From: Hyphomicrobiales bacterium | GTDB lineage: Bacteria; Pseudomonadota; Alphaproteobacteria; Rhizobiales; Beijerinckiaceae | Length of the DNA stretch: 64,000 nucleotides | NCBI GenBank assembly: GCA_930633525.1 | Contig: CAKNFP010000001.1 | Span: 3,347,501-3,411,500, forward strand | Direction: 5' to 3' | Shown here: one piece after another, positions 28,894 to 38,185 of the stretch | Numbering within the stretch: position 1 is the first letter of the stretch | How the letters are laid out: each line of letters begins with the position of its first letter | The notes under the pieces: generated by a model | Told to the model about the DNA's origin: nothing | Database searches by the model: none | Seen by the model: the letters and a program-made list of their open reading frames with translations, nothing else | Made by a program: the position numbers and the translations under genes

Positions 28894-30324
28894 TCATGCA
28901 TCGAGCACCCATGTGTCTTTGGTGCCGCCGCCCTGGCTGGAATTGACGACGAGCGATCCTTCCTTCAGCGCGACACGGGTAAGGCCGCCCGGCACGATAC
29001 GAACCCCGTCCGTGCCGGTGAGCACGAAGGGGCGGAGATCGATGTGGCGCGGGGCAACGCCCGAGGCCACGAAGGTCGGGCAGGTGGACAAAGCGAGCGT
29101 CGGCTGCGCGATGAAGTTGTCGGGCGCATGTTTCAGCTTGCGTCGGAAGAGATCGAGTTCCTTGCTCGACGCATGCGGCCCCACGAGCATGCCGTAGCCA
29201 CCCGAACCGTTGACCTCCTTCACCACGAGTTCACCGAGGTGGTCGAGCACGTAGGACAAGGCCTCCTTCTCCCGGCAGCGCCACGTCGGGACATTCCCGA
29301 GGATGGGTTCCTCGCCGAGGAAAAAACGGATGATCTCCGGCATGTAGCTGTAGATCGCCTTGTCGTCCGCGACGCCGGTGCCGACCGCATTCGCGAGCGT
29401 CACATTGCCCGCTTCGTAAGCGCTCATCAGCCCCGGCACGCCGAGGATGGAGTCGGGCCGGAACACGAGCGGATCCAGAAAATCATCATCGATGCGGCGA
29501 TAGATGACATCGACGCGCTTCGGCCCGTCGGTCGTGCGCATGTAGACGATATCGTCGGTGACGAAGAGATCGGAGCCCTCGACGAGTTCCACGCCCAGCT
29601 TGTCTGCCAGGAAGGAGTGCTCGTAGAAGGCCGAATTGAACTGGCCGGGGGTCAGCAGCACCACCGTCGGATCCCGCCCGGCGCTGGTCGGCGCGACGGA
29701 ACGCATGCTGGCCAGCAGGGCATCCGGATAGGTCTCGACCGGCGCCACCCGATGCGCGGTAAAGAGGTTGGGGAAGAGCCGCATCATCACTTCCCGGTTC
29801 TCCAGCATGTAGGAGACACCGGACGGCGTGCGCACATTGTCCTCGAGAACGTAGAACGTGCCTTCATCCACACGCACGAGGTCTATCCCCGCCATATGGA
29901 CGTAAATGCCATGCGGCACAGGCCGGCCGACCATCTCCAGCCGGTAGTAGGGATTGCGATAGACGAGTTCGGCAGGCACCACGCCCGCCTTGATGCTCTC
30001 CCTCGGGCCATAGACATCGCGGAGAAACGCATTGAGGGCGTTGACGCGCTGGCGCAGGCCTCGCTCGACCCCCTCCCACTCCTTCTTCACGAGAACGCGC
30101 GGGATGATGTCGAATGGGATGAGCCGCTCGCTCATTTCCGCCTCGCCATAGACGGCGAAGGTTATGCCGATGCGGCGAAAAAACAGCTCTGCCTGGCTGC
30201 GGCGGGTCGCGAGGAGATCGGCCGGGGTATCCTCAAGCCAGGTCCTTAATCGCTCATAGGCGACGCGAACATTCGTTTCCCCGGTGTGCGTGGTGAAACC
30301 ATGCATCTCGTCGAAGGCCGTCAT
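28894..30324 (-). CDS. Circularly permuted type 2 ATP-grasp protein
   Basis: A 476-residue predicted amide-bond ligase with the ATP-grasp domain permuted. Conserved blocks are DEMHGF near the N terminus, the YVLEDNVRTPSGVSYMLENR segment (about residues 158-177), and the C-terminal KEVNGSGGYGMLVGP glycine-rich nucleotide loop. Comparative genomics has predicted that such enzymes make peptide-like tags together with alpha-E and transglutaminase-like partners; no substrate is established. It is the first gene of the operon. I chose the ATG at 30324 with GGAGGG about 9 bases upstream; the frame is open further back to 30573 but not conserved. Confidence 0.92.
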   Translation of the reverse strand: MTAFDEMHGFTTHTGETNVRVAYERLRTWLEDTPADLLATRRSQAELFFRRIGITFAVYGEAEMSERLIPFDIIPRVLVKKEWEGVERGLRQRVNALNAFLRDVYGPRESIKAGVVPAELVYRNPYYRLEMVGRPVPHGIYVHMAGIDLVRVDEGTFYVLEDNVRTPSGVSYMLENREVMMRLFPNLFTAHRVAPVETYPDALLASMRSVAPTSAGRDPTVVLLTPGQFNSAFYEHSFLADKLGVELVEGSDLFVTDDIVYMRTTDGPKRVDVIYRRIDDDFLDPLVFRPDSILGVPGLMSAYEAGNVTLANAVGTGVADDKAIYSYMPEIIRFFLGEEPILGNVPTWRCREKEALSYVLDHLGELVVKEVNGSGGYGMLVGPHASSKELDLFRRKLKHAPDNFIAQPTLALSTCPTFVASGVAPRHIDLRPFVLTGTDGVRIVPGGLTRVALKEGSLVVNSSQGGGTKDTWVLDA

Positions 30325-30847
30325 TGGGATCGCCCTCCGTTTTATGGCAGCCGACTGGCTTGCCCCCACGATAGGGTTTTGCAATGCGCGTGCCAACAGT
30401 CGCATCGCGGGCATCGCCTGAAAGACCCAAGGGTCCCGCAAATTGGGCAGGAGCTGTGATTGGCTAATAAATAGGCAATTAGACGAACGTGCTGATCGCT
30501 CAGGCAATTGCGAGCTTCTGGAGGGGCCGCAGCCGCTGGGGAGCCCCACCCGACCTCGCTGACGCGAGGCCACCCTTCCCTTTGGTGGAGTCCCCCTTGT
30601 GGGAGGGATCGGCGCGGCCCTTCCGGGAGATTCCTAGTCTGATTACTGCCGTTGCTGGCACCTGATCAGCGTACACAAGCGGAGATTTTGAAAGCTCAGC
30701 GCCAGCCACCGCAATCCCTCCCCCTTGGGGGAGGGTGGCCTCGCGTCAGCGAGGTCGTGTGGGGTCACGGGATCAGGATCGATGCTCTGGCGGCCATGAT
30801 TGTGTTTTTGTTGTCCTCTGGCTGAGAGACCAAGACGCAACCCACCG
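30325..30847. other. Intergenic region carrying inverted repeats
   Basis: This 523-base gap lies between the Anbu operon start and the end of the oligopeptidase gene. It contains the promoter region of the operon, an AT-rich block near 30440-30490, and two opposed copies of an intergenic repeat (30541-30606 and 30709-30770). No gene seen. Confidence 0.5.
30551..30757. repeat. Inverted pair of a Rhizobiales intergenic repeat
   Basis: A perfect 26-base inverted repeat: 30551-30576 and 30732-30757. Each arm contains the inner palindrome CCTCGCTGACGCGAGG and is flanked by CCCTCCCCC-type sequence, giving two similar elements in opposite orientation about 155 bases apart. Similar palindromic elements are frequent between genes in many Rhizobiales genomes. 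The pair could fold into a large cruciform or stop transcription. Confidence 0.8.
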
Positions 30848-32644
30848 TCAGGCGTCCATGGCCTCCAGCTCATCGATGAGACCAGCGATCATCGACAGAC
30901 CGATCTGCCAGAAGGCCGGGTCGCGTGCATCGAGCCCGAATGGCGCCAGCAGCTCCGTATGATGCTTGGTGCCGCCTGCCGACAGCATGTCGAAATATCG
31001 CTCGACGAAGCCATCCGGCGTGCGCTGGTAGACGCCATAAAGCGAGTTCACGAGACAATCGCCGAAAGCATAGGCGTAGACATAGAACGGCGAGTGGATG
31101 AAATGCGGAATATAGGTCCAGAAGGTCTCGTAGCCTTCGCCGAGACGGATGGCCGGCCCCAGGCTCTCGCGCTGCACCTCGAGCCACATCTCGCCAAGGC
31201 GATCTGCGGTCAGCTCTCCTTGCCGGCGCTCCGTATGAACCTTGAACTCGAAGCTGTAGAACGCGATCTGGCGCACGACCGTGTTGATCATGTCCTCGAC
31301 CTTCGCCGCCAGCATTGCCTTGCGCTGGCTCGGCGCGGTGGTCCCGGCGAGAAGCTTCCGGAATGTCAGCATCTCGCCAAACACGGATGCCGTCTCGGCG
31401 AGTGTCAGCGGAGTGGGCGCCATGAGCGCGCCATTCGGCGCGGCGAGCACCTGGTGGACGCCATGGCCGAGTTCATGGGCCAGCGTCATCACATCACGCG
31501 GCTTGCCCTGGTAGTTGAGCAGCACATAGGGATGCGCCGAGGGCACGGTGGGATGCGCAAAGGCACCCGGCGCCTTGCCCGGCCGCACGGGAGCATCGAT
31601 CCAGCGCTCGTCGAAGAAGCGCCTGGCGATATCGGCCATGCGCGGCGAGAAATCGCCATAGGCGCCGAGAACCGTGTCGCGCGCCTGCGACCACGGGATC
31701 GCGGGCAGGTCAAGTTTCGGCAGCGGCGCGTTGCGATCCCAGTGGTTCAGCGCATCCATGCCGAACCAGCGCGCCTTGAGGGCGTAGTAGCGGTGGGACA
31801 GGCGCGGATAGGCCTCGCGCACCGCCGTCACCAGCGCCTCGACGACTTCGGGCTCCACGCGATTGGCGAGATGGCGCGAGTCGGCCACGCCGGAGAAACC
31901 ACGCCAGCGATCCGAAATCTCCTTGTCCTTGGCAAGGGTGTTGGTGATCAGCGCGAAGGTCCGCACATTGGCCTTGAACACCTCCGCCAGCGCATCCGCG
32001 GCCCGCTTGCGCACCGCGCCGTCCGGATCCTGCAGGCGGTTCAAGGTCGGCTCGAGGGTCAGTTCCTCGCCGTCGAGCTTGAAACGCAGCGATGACATGG
32101 TCTCATCGAACAGGCGGTTCCAGGCCCCCCGCCCGGTCACCGACTTCTCGTGGAACAATTGCTCCAGCTTGTCGTCGAGCTGGTAAGGCTTGTCCTTGGC
32201 GATGTCCTCGAGCCACGGGCGCCAATGGGCGAGCGGCCCATCCTTCATGGCCTGGCCGAGCACCGCCTCGTCGATGCGGTTGAGCTCCAGCGTGAAGAAC
32301 AGGAGATCGGAGCTCGCCGTCGTCAGCCGATCCTGAGTATCTCCGTAGAACTTTGCGCGGACCGGATCGGTCGTATCCCCGGCATAGACGAGCGAGGCAT
32401 AGGCCATGATCCGTCCGAGGAGGTCCTCCAACGTTTCATATGCTTTCAGCGGCCCCGCCAGGGCCGCACTTGCGTCGGTGCTGCGCGCCAGCGCATCGAG
32501 CTTGCCGCGATAGGTGTCGGCGAATGCCTTGCTCTCGGTTTCCGCCTTGGCAAGATCCGCAGCAAACTCCTGCGAATCCATACCCGGATAAAGTTGCGAC
32601 AAATCCCATTCCGGCAGCTGGTCCACGGCATTCACAATCGACAT
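30848..32644 (-). CDS. M3 family oligoendopeptidase F
   Basis: A 598-residue zinc peptidase that cuts short peptides in the cytoplasm. The zinc motif HELGH is at residues 390-394 with the family extension AHELGHGVHQ, and the third ligand is in ETASVFGEM about 27 residues later. The N-terminal helical domain and the substrate-closing ETFWTYIPHFIHSPFYVYAYAFGD region match PepF. It lies upstream of the Anbu operon on the same strand, separated by 523 bases containing inverted repeats; a shared role in peptide turnover is possible but unproven. Confidence 0.93.
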   Translation of the reverse strand: MSIVNAVDQLPEWDLSQLYPGMDSQEFAADLAKAETESKAFADTYRGKLDALARSTDASAALAGPLKAYETLEDLLGRIMAYASLVYAGDTTDPVRAKFYGDTQDRLTTASSDLLFFTLELNRIDEAVLGQAMKDGPLAHWRPWLEDIAKDKPYQLDDKLEQLFHEKSVTGRGAWNRLFDETMSSLRFKLDGEELTLEPTLNRLQDPDGAVRKRAADALAEVFKANVRTFALITNTLAKDKEISDRWRGFSGVADSRHLANRVEPEVVEALVTAVREAYPRLSHRYYALKARWFGMDALNHWDRNAPLPKLDLPAIPWSQARDTVLGAYGDFSPRMADIARRFFDERWIDAPVRPGKAPGAFAHPTVPSAHPYVLLNYQGKPRDVMTLAHELGHGVHQVLAAPNGALMAPTPLTLAETASVFGEMLTFRKLLAGTTAPSQRKAMLAAKVEDMINTVVRQIAFYSFEFKVHTERRQGELTADRLGEMWLEVQRESLGPAIRLGEGYETFWTYIPHFIHSPFYVYAYAFGDCLVNSLYGVYQRTPDGFVERYFDMLSAGGTKHHTELLAPFGLDARDPAFWQIGLSMIAGLIDELEAMDA

Positions 32645-33016
32645 CGTCTCTCTTTCCTAGAGGCTTTGGGGATCCGGCTGCCATTCGCGCGATCTGCGCG
32701 CACAGGGTGCCAAAACACACCTTAATATCTGGGTCGCGAGGGCGTTTTGATCAATGCCTGCGAAGGTGCGATTGATCAGCCAAGGTTTTCGCACGCGTCA
32801 TTAACAAGAGCTTTACATTTGATGTGGAGCATTGGCTCGAAACGACACAGCACGATTCGGCACCTATGTCGGGCCGGGGAAAAATACTTGCGTGGGCGGG
32901 CTTGCGCGCAAGACCCTCTCCTCGATCACCGACTTCACAGCAGGGATTGCATCGTCCATGGGTATCGCCATGGGTGATGCGTCTATCACCCTTTCCTCTA
33001 ACCAATCACGGCCTGC
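32645..33016. other. Divergent control region, pepF-like gene and sigma-54 regulator
   Basis: About 370 bases, AT-richer than the flanks, with a TTGATCAA palindrome at 32747-32754 and runs such as TTTACATTTGATG near 32812. It should hold both divergent promoters; none is placed with confidence and no gene is seen. Confidence 0.45.
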
Positions 33017-34510
33017 ATGACGAGCATCCTCATCGTCGATGACGACCCTGTACAGCGCCGCCTTCTCGAAGCGATGGTCCGCCGCTTCGGCTATGAGGCC
33101 GCGATCGCCGAAACGGGACAAGCGGCCCTCGATAGGCTGAGCGAGCCAACGGCGTCTCCCTTCGATCTCGTCGTGCTCGACCTTGTGATGCCGGATCTCG
33201 ACGGCATGGGTGTTCTGAGCGCGATGCGCGAACGCGGCATCGACGTGCCGGTCATCGTGCAGACGGCCCATGGCTCCATCGAAACGGTGGTCTCGGCCAT
33301 GCGCGCCGGCGCCGCTGACTTCGTCGTGAAGCCGGTCGGCGCCGAGCGCCTCCAGTTCTCCATCAAGAATGCACTCCGCACCGGGGCGCTCGAAAGCGAA
33401 ATCCGGCGCATGTCGCGGCGCGCGGCCGGAGCGCTGTCGATCAAGGATATCACGACCCGCAGCGCTGACATGGGGCGTGCGCTCAGGCTCGCCGAGCGCG
33501 CCGCGCGTTCGATGATTCCGGTGCTGATCGAGGGGGAGTCGGGCGTCGGCAAGGAAGTCATGGCGCGCGCCATTCAGGGGTCCGGCGAGCGCCGGGGCAA
33601 GCCCTTCGTCACCGTGAACTGCGGCGCCATCCCGGAAAATCTCGTCGAGTCCATCCTGTTCGGCCATGAAAAGGGAGCCTTCACAGGCGCGACCGACAAG
33701 CATGTCGGCAAATTCGTGGAGGCGAGCGGCGGCACGCTCTTTCTCGATGAGATCGGCGAGCTGCCCTTGGATTCGCAGGTCAAACTGCTGCGCGCCATCC
33801 AGGAGGGCGAGGTCGACCCCGTCGGTGGGCGCAAATCGATCAAGGTCGATATCCGCCTGATCTCGGCAACCAACAAGAGCCTGCTCGATCTCGTCAAGCG
33901 AGGCCAGTTCCGCGAGGACCTCTACTATCGGCTCAACGTCTTCCCCATGACGTTGCCGCCGCTCCGGTCGCGGCCGGAGGACATCCCTGGCCTCGCCATG
34001 ACGTTTCTCGCGCGTTTTGCGGCGGAGGAAGGCAAGCGCGTGCGCGGCTTTTCCCAGGACGCACTCGACATGCTCGCCCGCTACACCTGGCCCGGCAACG
34101 TGCGTCAGTTGGAGAACGTACTGTTCCGCGCCGTCGTCCTCGCCGACGGGGATGAACTGACGATGGCGGAATTCCCACAGATCGCCGCCCAGATGGAAGG
34201 CTTCGAAGTGCGCGTTCCGCCCGCCCCACCTGCCGAGGCGGTGCCGGCCGCGCCCTCGCTGCACGAAGTCGTGCGCGTGGAGGTCCGCGACCCCAGCGCG
34301 ATTACGCTGCTCGATGGACAGGGCGAGCTCAGGCCGCTCGAAGAGGTGGAAGCTGAGGCCATTCGCTTCGCCCTCCGCCACTACCGCGGCCACATGTCCG
34401 AAGTTTCGCGCAAACTCGGCATTGGTCGCTCCACGCTTTACCGAAAACTCAAGGATATGGGGTTATTGGACAACGTTGACGGGGGCGAGCCAGCTACCGA
34501 CCCCGGCTAG
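33017..34510 (+). CDS. Sigma-54-dependent response regulator
   Basis: A 497-residue NtrC-type activator with three parts. Residues 1-120 are a receiver with phosphoacceptor Asp55 (VVLDLVMPDLDG). The AAA+ domain follows: Walker A GESGVGKE at about 173-180, GAFTGA loop at 220-225 for sigma-54 contact, Walker B GGTLFLDEIGELP, and WPGNVRQLENV. The C terminus (about 455-490) is a Fis-type helix-turn-helix, HMSEVSRKLGIGRSTLYRKL. No histidine kinase gene is beside it, so it is an orphan here. It is followed by a cell-wall L,D-transpeptidase gene after 149 bases. Confidence 0.92.
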   Translation: MTSILIVDDDPVQRRLLEAMVRRFGYEAAIAETGQAALDRLSEPTASPFDLVVLDLVMPDLDGMGVLSAMRERGIDVPVIVQTAHGSIETVVSAMRAGAADFVVKPVGAERLQFSIKNALRTGALESEIRRMSRRAAGALSIKDITTRSADMGRALRLAERAARSMIPVLIEGESGVGKEVMARAIQGSGERRGKPFVTVNCGAIPENLVESILFGHEKGAFTGATDKHVGKFVEASGGTLFLDEIGELPLDSQVKLLRAIQEGEVDPVGGRKSIKVDIRLISATNKSLLDLVKRGQFREDLYYRLNVFPMTLPPLRSRPEDIPGLAMTFLARFAAEEGKRVRGFSQDALDMLARYTWPGNVRQLENVLFRAVVLADGDELTMAEFPQIAAQMEGFEVRVPPAPPAEAVPAAPSLHEVVRVEVRDPSAITLLDGQGELRPLEEVEAEAIRFALRHYRGHMSEVSRKLGIGRSTLYRKLKDMGLLDNVDGGEPATDPG

Positions 34511-34659
34511 GGGATGTGTCCGTTTGGACACGGCGCGCCGGCAGTTTGCACCAAACCTCGCCCACCGGGCTCCAGCGGGTTGTCACATCCTCTGGATACC
34601 GCCATGAAACTTTTCTCAGTCGCGTCGATCGTGATGGTCGCGCTGATAGGGATATTGCG

Positions 34660-36510
34660 ATGCGGATTGTTTGCACCGGGACTTTGATACTCGGTCTCGG
34701 AAGCCTCGGCCTTGGTCTGTCTATAGCGCCTGCCATGACGTCCCTGGCTTTCGCCCAGGATATGCCCGCGGCGATCACTGATAATGCCGCGACGCTGGCC
34801 TCGCCTTCTGCTTCGTCCGTCAGCGACCTGAAGCCGGCAAACGATCAACCCCTCACACTCGGCCCTGAGGGCTCCACCCCGTCGTCGGCATCGACCGCCG
34901 TAATGGTGACGCCCGAGGCATCGCAGGGCGAGCCGGGAACCGTGGCGGCAAGCCCGGCCGATGGATTGACCACCGGCTCGCTCGCCGCGCCCGCGGACAA
35001 CCCCACGGTGGTCTTTCCGGAGATCGTGGTTCCGGACGTGGTCGTCTCCATCCCTGCCGAGACGAAGGGCCCGATCGCGCGCTATCTCGACACGCATCCG
35101 GTCCCCGGCCCGGCGCGACTCGGCAAAACGGAACGTGAAGCCATCGGTACCTACTATGCCGAGCGGGCCTTCATGCCGCTCTGGCTGAACGGCGACGCGT
35201 GGACGGCCGGCGCCCGCGCATTGATCGCAACGCTCGAAAAGGCTGGAGAGGAAGGGCTGGACGCGGCCGATTATCCGATCCCGATCATCAATGTCCTGCC
35301 GAAGACCGATAGCGCGGAAGCCCTCGCGGAAGCCGACCTGAAGCTGTCCGCGCTTGCGGTGACCTATGCCCGCGACGCGCGCGGCGGCCGTCTCAATCCG
35401 CGCCGCATTTCAGCCCTGATGACACCGACGCTCGATCTGCCCGGGGCGGACGAGGTGTTACGGGGCCTGGCGGATGCAGCCGATACGGGCCAGCTGCTCG
35501 CCGGCTACAACCCGCCACAGCCGGGCTATCAGGCCCTCAAGGCCAAGCTCGCGGAGATCCGCGCGGCGCATCCTTCCACCCCGATGGTCCGCGTTCCCCA
35601 GGGCCCCGCGCTGAAGGTCGGCATGCGTGACCCGCGCGTGGCGCTGGTACGCGCGCGTTTCGGGCTGGAGAGCAACGACGCGATTACCTACGACGAGCGG
35701 GTCGCGGCGGCGGTCGCCACGTTCCAAAAGGAAAACGGCCTGCCCGCGAACGGGGTCCTGAACCGCCAGACGGTCGCGGCGATGTCGCCGCCGGCGACGC
35801 AGCGGCTCAACGAGGCCGACATTCTCGTCAATATGGAACGCTGGCGGTGGCTGCCCCCGACGTTTTCCGATCGCTACCTCATCGTGAATATCCCTGCCTA
35901 CAGCATGGATCTCATGAAGGGTGGCAAAGTGGAGAACACGACGCGCGTGATCGTCGGCAAGCCGGAGTCGCCGACGCCGGTCTTCTCCCACGTGATGCAG
36001 CACGTCATCGTCAATCCGTACTGGAACGTGCCGCCATCGATCCTGCGCAAGGAATTCCTGCCGGCTCTGGCAAAGGACCCGGATTATGCACGCCGCCGGG
36101 GCTACGAAGTCGTCCGACGCGGCAACTCCATCTCGGTCCGGCAGCCGCCGGGTGAGCGCAACGCGCTCGGCTTCATCAAGTTCATGTTCCCGAACGACCA
36201 CGCGGTCTATCTGCATGACACGCCGAACCGCAGCCTGTTCAATACCGAGCGTCGCGCCTACAGCCACGGCTGCGTGCGCGTGGAGCAACCGTTCAAGCTG
36301 GCGGAGCTCGTGCTGGGTAAGGACTGGACGGAAGAGCGGATGCGCAAGCTCATCGGCAAGGGCGAGCGCCTGATCAAGCTGCAGGAGCCTCTGCCGATCC
36401 ACCTCGTTTATTTCACCCTCTCGGTGGATGACACCGGCCGCGTGACCACGCGCAATGATATCTACGGCTTCGATCGCCGAATGAAGCAGGCCCTCGATAT
36501 CGCCGGATAG
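34660..36510 (+). CDS. L,D-transpeptidase (YcbB/LdtD type)
   Basis: A 616-residue periplasmic peptidoglycan cross-linking enzyme. It has a signal peptide (first ~34 residues, ending near FAQD), a Ser/Ala/Pro-rich linker, a scaffold domain, a peptidoglycan-binding domain (around residues 325-385, VRARFGLESND and VATFQKENGLPANGVL), and a YkuD catalytic domain with Cys538 in YSHGCVRVEQ. The ATG at 34660 has AGGGA about 8 bases before it; an ATG at 34516 would hide the signal peptide. Such enzymes make 3-3 cross-links, an important cross-link type in Rhizobiales. Confidence 0.92.
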   Translation: MRIVCTGTLILGLGSLGLGLSIAPAMTSLAFAQDMPAAITDNAATLASPSASSVSDLKPANDQPLTLGPEGSTPSSASTAVMVTPEASQGEPGTVAASPADGLTTGSLAAPADNPTVVFPEIVVPDVVVSIPAETKGPIARYLDTHPVPGPARLGKTEREAIGTYYAERAFMPLWLNGDAWTAGARALIATLEKAGEEGLDAADYPIPIINVLPKTDSAEALAEADLKLSALAVTYARDARGGRLNPRRISALMTPTLDLPGADEVLRGLADAADTGQLLAGYNPPQPGYQALKAKLAEIRAAHPSTPMVRVPQGPALKVGMRDPRVALVRARFGLESNDAITYDERVAAAVATFQKENGLPANGVLNRQTVAAMSPPATQRLNEADILVNMERWRWLPPTFSDRYLIVNIPAYSMDLMKGGKVENTTRVIVGKPESPTPVFSHVMQHVIVNPYWNVPPSILRKEFLPALAKDPDYARRRGYEVVRRGNSISVRQPPGERNALGFIKFMFPNDHAVYLHDTPNRSLFNTERRAYSHGCVRVEQPFKLAELVLGKDWTEERMRKLIGKGERLIKLQEPLPIHLVYFTLSVDDTGRVTTRNDIYGFDRRMKQALDIAG

Positions 36511-36521
36511 GCATCAGGCTT

Positions 36522-36547
36522 GGGGATACGGGCATGCCCGTATCCCC
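36522..36547. terminator. Perfect 26-base palindrome between convergent genes
   Basis: GGGGATACGGGC at 36522-36533 is mirrored by GCCCGTATCCCC at 36536-36547 with only AT between. It lies 12 bases after the L,D-transpeptidase stop and 33 bases from the end of the opposing gene. No T run follows on either strand, so it may be a Rho-independent barrier, an mRNA-end stabiliser, or a protein site. Confidence 0.55.
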
Positions 36548-36580
36548 GGTCAAGGCCTGCCCTGCGGAAAACCTGATCCG

Positions 36581-38185
36581 TCAGGCCCGCGCGAAGCTTC
36601 CTGCCTGCGCCATATCCCAGTTGTCCTGGTAGAACGTCGCTGCGGCCCGCCGTTCGAGCAGATCGTTCGGTTCCGCGAAATAGTGCATGCGGTCGAACTG
36701 CCTGAGCTCGGTGGAGCTGATCCGGTGTACCAGATGGTGCGGGCGCAAGTCATCGGGATGGCTGAGCCCGGCCGCTCCGAGCATATCCGCCAGCGCCTGC
36801 ACCGTCCGCTCATGATAACGCCAGACCCGCTCGGCCTTGTCAGGGACGACAAGCGCTCGGCTGCGCTTCAGATCCTGGGTGGCGACCCCGGCGGGGCAGC
36901 GGTTGGTATGGCAGCTCAGGGACTGGATGCAGCCCAGGGCGAACATGAATCCGCGGGCCGAATTGACCCAGTCGGCGCCGATGGCGAGGACCGCGGCGAC
37001 GTCGAAGGCGCTGACCAGCTTTCCGGCAACGCCGATCCGCACTTTGTCGCGCAGCCCTGCGCCAACCAGGGTGTTGTGCACGAAGAGCAGGCCTTCGCGC
37101 ATCGGCACACCGATATGGTCGCTGAATTCGACGGGTGCGGCGCCCGTGCCCCCCTCCCCGCCATCGATGACGATGAAGTCGGGAACGATCCCCGAGGCGC
37201 GCATCGCCTTCACGATCGCCATGAATTCCCAGGGAAGGCCGATGCAAAGCTTGAAGCCGACAGGCTTGCCGCCGGAGAGCTCTCGCAGCGTCTGAAGAAA
37301 GGCCATCATCTCCAACGGCGTGTTGAAAGCCGAATGGCGAGCGGGTGAGATACAGTCGATGCCGACAGGTACGCCGCGCGTGGCCGCGATTTCAGGGGTG
37401 ACCTTGGCGCCGGGCAGGACCCCGCCATGCCCTGGCTTGGCACCCTGGCTGAGCTTCAGCTCGATCATCTTGACCTGAGGCGCCTTGGCCTGCGCGGCGA
37501 AACGCTCCGGATCGAACCGGCCATTGCTGTCACGGCAACCAAAATAGCCGCTGGCGACCTGCCATACGATGTCGCCGCCGTTCTCACGGTGATAGGGGCT
37601 TATGCTGCCTTCCCCGGTGTCGTGATAGAAGCCACCGAGTGACGCGCCCTTGTTCAGCGCACGAATGGCGTTGGCGGACAGAGCTCCGAAACTCATGGCC
37701 GAGATGTTGAAGATGCTCGCCGAATAGGGCTGGCCGCATTGGTCGTTGCCGATGGTGATGCGAAACTTGTTGGGATCGGGAGTTTCAACCGGCGTCAGGG
37801 ACTGCTGGATGAACTCATAGTCGTTGGCATAGACGTCCATCAACGTGCCGAAGGGATGGTCGGACGGGGCCTCCTTCGCGCGGCGATAAACCAGGGAGCG
37901 CTGCGCGCGCGAAAAGGGTGTCGCCTCGGTCTCGTCTTCCAGAAGATACTGGCGGATCTCCGGCCGGATCATCTCGACCAGCCATCGCACATGGCCGATG
38001 ACGGGATAGTTGCGCAGCACTGAATGCTGCGTCTGGGCAAGGTCCCAGATCCCCAACAGCGAGAGTGCGGCGAACACACCAAGAAGGATCAAATCCCAAA
38101 GGCTGTCCGGCATCAGCGCCAGCGTGAAGAGGAAACCCAGCACGCACAGGACAAATGCAGTGTAGCGACCAAAGCGGATCGTCAT
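36581..38185 (-). CDS. FMN-binding glutamate synthase family protein, membrane-anchored
   Basis: A 534-residue protein equal to the central FMN domain of the glutamate synthase large subunit without its amidotransferase domain. Two N-terminal membrane helices (about residues 6-48) tether it. The synthase domain has GGEGGTGAAPVEFSDHIG and the three-cysteine cluster motif CIQSLSCHTNRCP, with the same spacing as in GltB. Without a glutaminase domain it cannot be a normal glutamate synthase; a role as an oxidoreductase or archaeal-type synthase is possible. GAGGAAACG precedes the ATG at 38185. True gltBD lie 15 kb away. Confidence 0.88.
   Translation of the reverse strand: MTIRFGRYTAFVLCVLGFLFTLALMPDSLWDLILLGVFAALSLLGIWDLAQTQHSVLRNYPVIGHVRWLVEMIRPEIRQYLLEDETEATPFSRAQRSLVYRRAKEAPSDHPFGTLMDVYANDYEFIQQSLTPVETPDPNKFRITIGNDQCGQPYSASIFNISAMSFGALSANAIRALNKGASLGGFYHDTGEGSISPYHRENGGDIVWQVASGYFGCRDSNGRFDPERFAAQAKAPQVKMIELKLSQGAKPGHGGVLPGAKVTPEIAATRGVPVGIDCISPARHSAFNTPLEMMAFLQTLRELSGGKPVGFKLCIGLPWEFMAIVKAMRASGIVPDFIVIDGGEGGTGAAPVEFSDHIGVPMREGLLFVHNTLVGAGLRDKVRIGVAGKLVSAFDVAAVLAIGADWVNSARGFMFALGCIQSLSCHTNRCPAGVATQDLKRSRALVVPDKAERVWRYHERTVQALADMLGAAGLSHPDDLRPHHLVHRISSTELRQFDRMHYFAEPNDLLERRAAATFYQDNWDMAQAGSFARA

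Noticed and set aside
27858-28946. 358-codon plus-strand frame opposite the alpha-E gene
   Set aside because: Antisense shadow of a well-recognised gene; no start signal or domain.
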